This document shows positions 1-5,303 of a DNA stretch of 5,303 bases, piece by piece (positions within the stretch are counted from its first letter, which is position 1; every line of letters starts with the position of its first letter). Location of the stretch: contig JAHKBC010000219.1 in assembly GCA_018825725.1 (NCBI GenBank), positions 1 to 5,303 on the forward strand, written 5' to 3'. Position numbers and translations under genes: made by a program. The stretch comes from Candidatus Omnitrophota bacterium (GTDB taxonomy: Bacteria; Omnitrophota; Gorgyraeia; Gygaellales; Profunditerraquicolaceae). The notes below the pieces were generated by a model that was not told the origin of the DNA, made no database searches, and saw nothing but the letters and a program-made list of their open reading frames with translations.

Positions 1-381
1 AGCTGCCCCGCCTAATTCCCAGTTACCCAAATGCGCGCTTAGGGCTATAACCCCTTTCTTCCTGGCCAATGCCTCATCCAGGTAGTGGGTGTTCTCCAAT
101 TTAACCATTTTTCTCATATATTTTTTATCTATTAAAGAAAAACGGAAAAAGTCCACCAGGTATTTGGCGAAGTTCCTGGCCATTTTAAGCCTTATCCTGC
201 GTATTTCGTTTAAGGGTTTATCCGGGAATATTACCTTAAGATTAGCAGTAACATTTGCCCGGTCCTTGTCGGCAAAAATCTGGTGCAGGTCTGAGCAGAA
301 TACGGCTACCGCGTAGGCTATTTTTATCGGCAGAGATAAGGCTAAAAATTGTCCTATTCTGTAGAGGATATAATTAAACAT
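1..381 (-). CDS. LpxL/HtrB-type lipid acyltransferase (3' partial)
   Basis: The first 127 residues of a protein that continues past the left edge; the family is usually about 290-310 residues. I translated it by hand from the ATG at 381. It begins MFNYILYRIGQFLALSLPIK, the typical short hydrophobic N-terminal anchor, continues with the NVTANLKVIFP segment that family members share after the anchor, and reaches HLGNWELGG, the catalytic HX4E motif (His117, Glu122). Members transfer an acyl chain from acyl-ACP (or acyl-CoA) to a glycolipid at the cytoplasmic face of the inner membrane; LpxL and LpxM acylate lipid A, while PatA-like relatives acylate other glycolipids. The gene starts 17 nt after the glycosyltransferase stop, with no clear Shine-Dalgarno sequence, so translation coupling is likely. 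Family is confident, substrate is not: it may be lipid A or the product of the neighbouring glycosyltransferase. Confidence 0.9.
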   Translation of the reverse strand, partial: MFNYILYRIGQFLALSLPIKIAYAVAVFCSDLHQIFADKDRANVTANLKVIFPDKPLNEIRRIRLKMARNFAKYLVDFFRFSLIDKKYMRKMVKLENTHYLDEALARKKGVIALSAHLGNWELGGAA

Positions 382-398
382 TTTCTGAGTTGCGTAAA

Positions 399-1511
399 TT
401 ATAAGCCGAGTATAAGCCTGGCAATATCCATGCTGGCATTAGGCTTACTTAAATTTAGAGCCGCATCCTTTAAGTGTTTTAATTTAATGGGATTTTTTAG
501 CAGCTCTTCGATAACCAAACTTATCTTTTTAATTTCTTCAATTTCTATAGCTGAGTTTTTTAGGGTAAGAAATGCGGTATTGTTGGCTTCTTGGCCCGGC
601 AGAGGTTTTACTATTAGCATGGGGAGCCCTTTGGCCAGCGCTTCCGAAGTGGTTATGCCTCCGGGTTTGGTGATAATCAGGCTTGAGATACTCATTAACT
701 CGTGAACTTTGTCGGTATAGCCGAAAAGTGCGCATTTTTTCTTAAATGTCCGGATGTCTCTGGAGAGGGATTGGTAGAGTTTCATGTTCGCGCCGGCTAC
801 GATGAGCATTTGGAATTCAAGGTTTGCCTTGTCTAATGATTGCAGCATGTTTTTTATGGGGCCCAAGCCGTGGCTTCCACCCATAATTAAGATGGTGGGC
901 ACTTTTGAGTTTAAACCCAGTTTTTTATGTACCTCTTCTTTATCAACTGGTTCGTTAAATTTATGCTCAAATGGTATTCCTAAACATTTTAATTTATTTT
1001 CCGGTATGCCTGCGTTCATAAATTGCTGTGATATTTCGTGCGATGGAGTTATGAAATAATTAACCTGGTTGTATATCCAGTAGCGGTGCGGAGAGAAATC
1101 CGTGAGTACTGCTATTAAGGGGGTGTCTACGCAATAGGTTTTTTTGAAATCCGCCACCATTCCACAAGGGTATGCCTGGGTGCAGGCTACTACATCAGGC
1201 CGGAAACTGTCAAAGAGTTTTTTTAATTTCGGGTTATTTATCTTATGCGCCAGATTTTTCCAGGTTTCCAGCCTTCTGGCAAAGGCCGGATTGTCGTAAA
1301 TATATTCCCATATACCCGGAGCTTTATTAATTACCGTCATATAAATGCGGTTAGCAATCTTCTCGGCAATGGGGCTGGTATATTGGAAGGCGTTGATATT
1401 CAACACCTGTGTGTCAGGAGCCAATATTTTCAGGGTTTTTTCAAGGGCTATGCTTGCACTGCGATGCCCTGAAACCTTGGATATGTGCATGAGCAAAACA
1501 CGCTTGGGCAT
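399..1511 (-). CDS. GT28 / MGDG-synthase-type glycolipid glycosyltransferase
   Basis: A 370-residue protein of the family holding plant MGDG synthase and Bacillus UgtP, which move a sugar from a nucleotide sugar onto diacylglycerol or a related lipid at the inner membrane face. The N-terminal half has KVSGHRSAS (12-20), a variant of the family's glycine-rich GxGHxxAA start, then TDFSPHRYW (137-145) and GIPFEHKF (178-185). The C-terminal half has the glycine-rich GGSHGLG (211-217) and the donor-binding stretch TKPGGITTSEALAKGLP (281-297) followed by PGQEANN (305-311). Length is close to UgtP, and no long membrane helix is seen, as expected of a peripheral enzyme. The gene starts 2 nt after the HD-GYP stop; a GAGAAGGT sequence at 1523-1530 is a possible but distant ribosome site. 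The acyltransferase gene follows after 17 nt. MurG-like function is less likely because the TDF/PGQEANN pattern is that of the diacylglycerol branch. Sugar donor and acceptor are not known. Confidence 0.88.
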   Translation of the reverse strand: MPKRVLLMHISKVSGHRSASIALEKTLKILAPDTQVLNINAFQYTSPIAEKIANRIYMTVINKAPGIWEYIYDNPAFARRLETWKNLAHKINNPKLKKLFDSFRPDVVACTQAYPCGMVADFKKTYCVDTPLIAVLTDFSPHRYWIYNQVNYFITPSHEISQQFMNAGIPENKLKCLGIPFEHKFNEPVDKEEVHKKLGLNSKVPTILIMGGSHGLGPIKNMLQSLDKANLEFQMLIVAGANMKLYQSLSRDIRTFKKKCALFGYTDKVHELMSISSLIITKPGGITTSEALAKGLPMLIVKPLPGQEANNTAFLTLKNSAIEIEEIKKISLVIEELLKNPIKLKHLKDAALNLSKPNASMDIARLILGL

Positions 1512-1513
1512 GG

Positions 1514-2680
1514 TTATATTTTACCTTCTCTATATAGTTCACTAAAAGCCTGGACTATCATGGGGTGAAATTGTTTGCCGCTCTGAGTTTCTATTTCCTC
1601 CATTGCCGCATTCTTGGAGAGGCCATTACGGTAGGGCCGGTCCAAGGTCATGGCGTCATAGCTGTCGGCAACCGCGATGATTGCTGCCAGAATAGGAATG
1701 GCGTCGCCTTTTAATCCTTCCGGATAACCTGCGCCGTCGTATCTTTCATGGTGGTATTTTACTCCCTGTATTACGGTTTCAAGCTCTTTTATCGGTTGCA
1801 GGATATTTACTCCGATCAAGGTGTGTCCGTTAATTATCTTTCTTTCTTCGTCGGTCAGAGGGCCGGGCTTGTTTAGTATTGCCTCCGGAATACCGATTTT
1901 TCCGATATCATGCAGGAGGCTTGCGATATGCAGATTCTCCATGAATTTGTCGCTGAATTTTACTTTGTCTTTTTGGGTTAGTTTAGCGACAATTTCCATA
2001 CAGATGTTGGTCACCCGATTAATATGTCCGTGCGTATAATGGTCTTTAGCGTCAACCGCTGCAGCCAGGGCTACGGTAGTATTAATAAACATATTATGTT
2101 TCTTAATTAATTCTTGCTCTAAATCCTTAAAGAGCTGGGCGTTTCTTATGGCCATGGCTACGTCTGAAGCCAGGGCTACCAGAAAATCTATCTCCCTGTG
2201 GCGCAGGTTTCGGCCGTTGGCTTTCTTACCCAGAAGTAAGACTCCCAGAAGGCTATCTTGAAAATAACTCGGCACGCCGGCCACGCTATCGAATATATCC
2301 ATCTGGTAAAGTGATTGTCGGATAATTTCGCGCAGTTCTGCGGGGATCCTGCTGTTTTTTATCATCTTTTCTCCGTCAGAATAGAAGAATGCCCCGTTTT
2401 TCATTACAGAACTGAGTCTCTTAGTGGTAAAGAAGCGGATTAAGGGGTTGTCCGGATCCATACGGGCAAATCCTGCAGGCACGCGTATTCCTTTGGGGCC
2501 TCCGGATACGTTAAGGACATAGCTATTTTTTTCTTTGTCGCGCAGAAGGATCCCGGCATGCTTGACCTTGATTTTTTGGACAATAGTGCGCACAATCATC
2601 TTGATGAGCAGGTCAGGCTCATGCACCAGAATCATGTTTTTGGCGGCGGTTTCTAGTTCTTTCTTATAATCTATGGCCAT
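1514..2680 (-). CDS. GAF domain plus HD-GYP cyclic-di-GMP phosphodiesterase
   Basis: A 388-residue, apparently cytosolic protein. Residues about 15-185 form a GAF sensory domain, a short helix (AQLFKDLEQELIKKHN) links it on, and about 200-385 form an HD-GYP domain. Expected metal ligands are present: His219 in HGHINRV, His257-Asp258 in LLHDIGKIGIP, His286, His310-His311 and Asp339. The signature is complete (HHERYDGAGYP, 310-320), as is the later VADSYDAM...RPYR block, so the enzyme is predicted to be active in hydrolysing c-di-GMP to pGpG or GMP. No receiver domain is fused, unlike RpfG; a separate receiver gene lies 7 nt upstream. The start is the ATG at 2680. No clear Shine-Dalgarno sequence precedes it, so translation is probably coupled to the regulator gene. 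The GAF domain resembles that of the kinase in layout. What it senses is unknown. Confidence 0.95.
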   Translation of the reverse strand: MAIDYKKELETAAKNMILVHEPDLLIKMIVRTIVQKIKVKHAGILLRDKEKNSYVLNVSGGPKGIRVPAGFARMDPDNPLIRFFTTKRLSSVMKNGAFFYSDGEKMIKNSRIPAELREIIRQSLYQMDIFDSVAGVPSYFQDSLLGVLLLGKKANGRNLRHREIDFLVALASDVAMAIRNAQLFKDLEQELIKKHNMFINTTVALAAAVDAKDHYTHGHINRVTNICMEIVAKLTQKDKVKFSDKFMENLHIASLLHDIGKIGIPEAILNKPGPLTDEERKIINGHTLIGVNILQPIKELETVIQGVKYHHERYDGAGYPEGLKGDAIPILAAIIAVADSYDAMTLDRPYRNGLSKNAAMEEIETQSGKQFHPMIVQAFSELYREGKI

Positions 2681-2687
2681 ATTGTAT

Positions 2688-3053
2688 TTATGAAGTTAAG
2701 GCGGATAGCACTACACGTTCCAGCTCATCAAGGCGCAGCGGCTTATGGATATAATCCATTGCCCCCAGGCTCTTGCATTTTTCCAGGGTATTATTTTCCG
2801 AAGGGCTTCGCCCGGTGACCATGACTACCTTGATATCTTTATTTTTTTTCTTAATTGATTCCAGCGTCTGGATACCGTCTAGCCCTGCCATCTGGATATC
2901 CAAAAGAACCAGGGTGGGTTTTTCTTTTTCCAGCTTGCGCAGGGCGTCTTCTCCGCTTTCCGCGGTTACTACATCTATCTTGCGCTTGCGGAAGAAGTTA
3001 GCGGCAAACTCGCGCACGTCATCTTCATCATCTACAATCATCAGTTTTGGCAC
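2688..3053 (-). CDS. Stand-alone CheY-like response regulator receiver protein
   Basis: A 121-residue protein that is only a receiver (REC) domain, with no DNA-binding or enzymatic output. The acidic pocket is Asp8-Asp9-Glu10 (IVDDEDD), the phospho-accepting residue is Asp52 (LVLLDIQM), the switch residues are Thr80 (MVTGR) and Tyr101, and the conserved lysine is Lys104 in the HKP motif, so all key residues are present. It starts with GTG behind a strong AGGAGGT site. It follows the histidine kinase by 96 nt and precedes the HD-GYP gene by 7 nt, so it is the natural phosphate acceptor of the kinase and could act by protein contact on the HD-GYP enzyme, or as a relay to a partner elsewhere. 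Such single-domain regulators cannot be given a specific role from sequence alone. Confidence 0.95.
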   Translation of the reverse strand: MPKLMIVDDEDDVREFAANFFRKRKIDVVTAESGEDALRKLEKEKPTLVLLDIQMAGLDGIQTLESIKKKNKDIKVVMVTGRSPSENNTLEKCKSLGAMDYIHKPLRLDELERVVLSALTS

Positions 3054-3056
3054 TCT

Positions 3057-3063
3057 ACCTCCT
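3057..3063 (-). promoter_or_regulatory. Strong Shine-Dalgarno sequence of the response regulator
   Basis: AGGAGGT on the minus strand, a near-perfect Shine-Dalgarno sequence, ends 3 nt before the GTG codon at 3053-3051. It supports GTG, and not the ATG four codons further in, as the start. It is the only strong site in the window; the downstream genes have weak or poorly spaced ones. Confidence 0.8.
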
Positions 3064-3081
3064 CTTTTAACACAGGCTTAC

Positions 3082-3110
3082 ATTCTATTAAACTATTTCC
3101 GACTTTGCAA
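3082..3110 (-). promoter_or_regulatory. Candidate sigma70-type promoter for the regulator operon
   Basis: Read on the minus strand, TTGCAA (3110-3105, 4 of 6 matches to the -35 consensus) and TAGAAT (3087-3082, 5 of 6 matches to the -10 consensus) are separated by exactly 17 bp. Transcription would start near 3075, giving a leader of about 20 nt that contains the strong ribosome binding site. It lies in the only sizeable intergenic gap and would let the four downstream genes be expressed apart from the kinase. It was picked by eye. Confidence 0.45.
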
Positions 3111-3116
3111 GAAGTA

Positions 3117-3137
3117 ATTCCATATTCGCTATTCCAT
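3117..3137. repeat. Three tandem 7-bp repeats upstream of the regulator promoter
   Basis: On the plus strand three heptamers abut without spacers: ATTCCAT (3117-3123), ATTCGCT (3124-3130) and ATTCCAT (3131-3137). The outer copies are identical and the middle one differs at two positions. They sit in the 96-nt gap between kinase and regulator, ending about 7 bp upstream of the candidate -35 box at 3110-3105. This is where an activator site would lie, but no known binding motif is recognised and a chance short repeat cannot be excluded. Confidence 0.5.
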
Positions 3138-3149
3138 GAAAAGAAAATG

Positions 3150-5303
3150 CTATTGGGCTGCAGGCGGTTGAGCTATCGGCAGCTCGATGATAAAGCGCGT
3201 TCCGGCCATATGTTCGGATTCAAAGAGTATCTTGCCGTGATGGTTTTCTGTAATGATTTTATTAATCACATAGAGCCCTAACCCGGTGCCTTTGCGGGAG
3301 GAGATTTTGGTGGTAAAAAAAGGAGTGAATATTTTCTTGGTGTCCTGCTTTTTAATACCCATGCCGTTATCCTGGATAATAACTTGCAGGGAGTTATTTT
3401 CATCTATCGCTGAGATAGTAATCTTTCCGCGGTATCCCGGCTCCTTAAGGGTGGTTTTGCGTTCAGCCATCGCGTCATTGGCGTTATCGATAAAATTAAA
3501 GAAGACCTCCTGAAGTTGGACCAGGTTACCTTGTATCCCGGGAATGTCTTTGCGGTAACTACGGATAATGTCTATATCCGAAAGCTTTACTTTATACTGT
3601 ACCATGTCCAGGGTGCCGTCAATTATTTCATCCAGGATTAAGGATTCAAAGACCTCTTTTTCCTTGCGGGTGTATTTTAAGATACCTTTAACAACCTCTC
3701 CACCCTTCATTACATTTACCTCAATGCGCTCTAAGGCGTGGTTAATATCCTGAAGCATCTGCTGGACTTCGGGAGTGCATTTAGTGGTATCTGTGATTTT
3801 TAAGCTATCTAGCGCGTCTCCGGCGATTAGGGATAAGGCGTAGAAACGGTTATTGATCTGGTGCGATAATCCATCAGCCATGGTTCCTACGGTAGCCATC
3901 TTTTCCGCGTGGGCAATCTGCGCCTGCATTTCTTTAGCCTCTTCTATAAATTTAGCATTTTCAATAGCCAATGCTGCCTGGCTGGCTAAGACCTGGAAGA
4001 CATTTAAATCATCCGGAGTATAAATCTGTCCTGACATTTTGTCTCCCAGGACAATAAAGCCCATGGGTTTTCTTTCTAAGAGGCTGGGAATAATAACTGA
4101 AGCCGTTAATTGCGCCATATTTTCTTCTATACTTTTATAAATTGGGTTTGTAGAGTCTTCGCTAAGGCGTTTGATTTCTTCATAGATAATTGGTTCGCGC
4201 TTTCTAAATAGAAAATCTAAAAGGATATTGGATGAGCTTAATCGGGCAATGGGAATCCTCCCTTTGTCTCGGTTGACCTGCAGGACATACTCATCATTAT
4301 CCTTATCGTAGATATAGATAGCTACGTAGGAAATTTTGACGGTCTTGGTTACGATATGGGCGATTAATTCCAGGAGCCTTTTTAAATTGCGAATGCGGGT
4401 CATTCCTACCGATGCCTGCTTTAAGGTGTTCTGGTATCTCTTTTGTTCTCTTAAAAGCGCCTCTTCTGCTTTGCGGTCAAGATAGATGTAGATGAATGGC
4501 CCGATTGTAGCTAAGCCTGCCATTAAGCTTAGAGGAAGCATCCACCAGTTTGCCCCTAACCAATCTACTAATGTCTGTTTGTAAAGATTGGCAATGGCAA
4601 ATGGAACGCCTAAAACCAGAGTATAAACCGCAATAAAAAGGCCAGCGCGGGTAATGGCAACTCTTACATCCAGAAGCCGGTATTTAAAAATCGCATAGGC
4701 TATAATGATGGTGTAAAAGGTCATAAGAAAATTTGAATATGGATAAATATATATTCCGAATACTGGAAGATAGTCTCCATGGGGACCAAACCAACCAACT
4801 ATCATAGCAACAAAGAAATATTTTAGTTGATTTTTAATAAGTCCACTAGAATGAAGATACCTATTTAAGATTAAGCAAAAAGAATACATTAAAAGTATCC
4901 AGTAGAAACTAATATAAAAAAGTAAGTAAAGTATATTCTTTTTTATTGTCCAATCATGTGAGTAGTATTGATTAAATATAAGTCTAAGCTCACCTATGAA
5001 TATTTTTTTCGGATAAAAAGTACATACAAGAAAGAATACACCTAATAGATAGACTACAATAAGTAGGTGTTTTTGGTATATTTTATTTAATTTAAGATAT
5101 GAATGTACAAAATGATAGTAAAATACAGGTACGAATATTGTGCCTATGTGTGCTATTTGCCACCAAAAGAACGCCACTTCTTTAGTTTGAGCAGTTGAAA
5201 ACTTGTAGGATCCAACGCCCCAGATAGAAACAGCTATACATACCACAGCCCATATTGCATTCAATCTTTGTTTAGGGATTCTTAGAAGAAATATTGCGCA
5301 AAG
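3150..5303 (-). CDS. Membrane sensor histidine kinase, 7TM-type N-terminus + GAF + HisKA/HATPase (5' partial)
   Basis: Sensor kinase expected to autophosphorylate a histidine and pass phosphate to a response regulator, probably the one encoded next. Residues are counted from the window edge (717 visible). Residues 1-275 hold about nine hydrophobic segments; the first part (RIPKQRLNAIW, then FFWWQIAHIGTIFVP and HF) matches the histidine-kinase N-terminal 7TM family, and two further helices follow (about 220-241 and 253-275). A charged, probably coiled-coil linker (276-308) leads to a GAF domain (about 308-455). The H-box has His481 (codon 3863-3861) in SHQINNRF. The ATPase has an N-box (FFNFIDNANDAM, Asn603/Asn607), G1 box DNGMGI (645-650), F-box FTPFFTTK and G2 box GTGLGL (672-677), so it looks catalytically complete. 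There is no attached receiver domain. The frame stays open to the window edge and the family pattern continues upstream of the TTG at 5264, so the true start lies outside. Oddities: Gln replaces the usual acidic residue after the histidine, and the membrane part is very AT-rich. The ligand is unknown. Confidence 0.93.
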   Translation of the reverse strand, partial: LCAIFLLRIPKQRLNAIWAVVCIAVSIWGVGSYKFSTAQTKEVAFFWWQIAHIGTIFVPVFYYHFVHSYLKLNKIYQKHLLIVVYLLGVFFLVCTFYPKKIFIGELRLIFNQYYSHDWTIKKNILYLLFYISFYWILLMYSFCLILNRYLHSSGLIKNQLKYFFVAMIVGWFGPHGDYLPVFGIYIYPYSNFLMTFYTIIIAYAIFKYRLLDVRVAITRAGLFIAVYTLVLGVPFAIANLYKQTLVDWLGANWWMLPLSLMAGLATIGPFIYIYLDRKAEEALLREQKRYQNTLKQASVGMTRIRNLKRLLELIAHIVTKTVKISYVAIYIYDKDNDEYVLQVNRDKGRIPIARLSSSNILLDFLFRKREPIIYEEIKRLSEDSTNPIYKSIEENMAQLTASVIIPSLLERKPMGFIVLGDKMSGQIYTPDDLNVFQVLASQAALAIENAKFIEEAKEMQAQIAHAEKMATVGTMADGLSHQINNRFYALSLIAGDALDSLKITDTTKCTPEVQQMLQDINHALERIEVNVMKGGEVVKGILKYTRKEKEVFESLILDEIIDGTLDMVQYKVKLSDIDIIRSYRKDIPGIQGNLVQLQEVFFNFIDNANDAMAERKTTLKEPGYRGKITISAIDENNSLQVIIQDNGMGIKKQDTKKIFTPFFTTKISSRKGTGLGLYVINKIITENHHGKILFESEHMAGTRFIIELPIAQPPAAQ
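4681..5160. other. Low-G+C tract inside the kinase membrane domain
   Basis: By hand count about 129 of 480 bases are G or C (27%), falling to 25% over 4861-5160. Neighbouring coding sequence is about 45-55% in the 60-base lines counted (for example 3421-3480, 3481-3540, 2701-2760 and 4621-4680). The tract encodes helices of the 7TM sensor part, and its inner edge falls close to the domain junction at KYRLLDVRVAITR. Hydrophobic residues (Phe, Ile, Leu, Tyr) favour A/T, but the next two helices, encoded at about 4500-4660, are not comparably AT-rich. The tract may mark an exchanged sensor domain. Confidence 0.7.

Noticed and set aside
89..316. Plus-strand open frame of 75 codons at the left edge
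   Set aside because: The minus strand here encodes the acyltransferase with its HLGNWE motif, which explains the stretch. The plus-strand product is a low-complexity hydrophobic and basic shadow.
349..705. Plus-strand open frame of 118 codons
   Set aside because: It lies antisense to the 3' end of the glycosyltransferase and the start of the acyltransferase gene, both of which have clear family motifs. It has no recognisable domain and no good ribosome site.
399..1511. Glycosyltransferase as MurG (peptidoglycan)
   Set aside because: It shares the GT28 C-terminal fold, but TDFSPHRYW, GIPFEHKF and PGQEANN follow the MGDG-synthase/UgtP branch, and no cell-division or mur genes are nearby.
2773..3117. 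Plus-strand open frame of 114 codons overlapping the regulator
   Set aside because: It is antisense to a complete receiver domain with all catalytic residues and a strong ribosome site. The Ser- and Leu-rich product has no domain.
3117..3137. CRISPR-like or iteron origin repeats
   Set aside because: There are only three 7-bp units with no spacers, and no replication or Cas genes nearby; a regulatory site or chance repeat is more likely.
3054..3149. A Rho-independent terminator after the kinase gene
   Set aside because: The gap has no stem-loop followed by a T-run on the minus strand, so the kinase transcript may read through into the regulator operon.
4980..4995. T-rich run as a terminator or slippage site
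   Set aside because: It lies inside the intact kinase frame in a generally AT-rich tract and has no adjacent stem-loop; the frame continues normally through it.

Overview
The window carries five genes, all on the minus strand and packed head to tail. Read in transcription order (right to left) they are: a large membrane-bound hybrid-free sensor histidine kinase whose 5' end lies outside the window (3150-5303); a stand-alone CheY-like response regulator (2688-3053); a GAF plus HD-GYP cyclic-di-GMP phosphodiesterase (1514-2680); a GT28 / MGDG-synthase-type glycosyltransferase (399-1511); and the N-terminal third of an LpxL/HtrB-type lipid acyltransferase that runs off the left edge (1-381). I see no RNA gene, mobile element or CRISPR array. 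The plus-strand open frames look like shadows of these genes.

Gene spacing is tight downstream of the regulator: 7 nt between regulator and HD-GYP gene, 2 nt between HD-GYP and glycosyltransferase, and 17 nt between glycosyltransferase and acyltransferase. The last four genes are therefore probably one transcript. The only real intergenic space is the 96 nt between kinase and regulator. It holds a plausible sigma70-type promoter, a strong Shine-Dalgarno sequence before a GTG start, and an unusual run of three tandem heptamers just upstream of the -35 box.

The layout suggests a signalling cascade tied to envelope lipid synthesis. A multi-pass membrane kinase with a GAF domain would phosphorylate the small regulator. 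An HD-GYP enzyme with a GAF domain of the same build would lower c-di-GMP. Two membrane-lipid enzymes follow, one adding a sugar to a lipid and one adding an acyl chain. The functional link is inferred from co-transcription only.

The LpxL-type acyltransferase points to a Gram-negative bacterium with an outer membrane. The mid-range G+C, the style of the genes and the combination of a 7TM-type kinase with GAF/HD-GYP proteins would fit an uncultured lineage such as Candidatus Omnitrophota or a relative, but that is an impression and not a demonstrated assignment. The most unusual points are the Glu-to-Gln change next to the phospho-accepting histidine of the kinase, the very low G+C (about 27%) of its membrane-domain coding region, and the tandem heptamers at the internal promoter.
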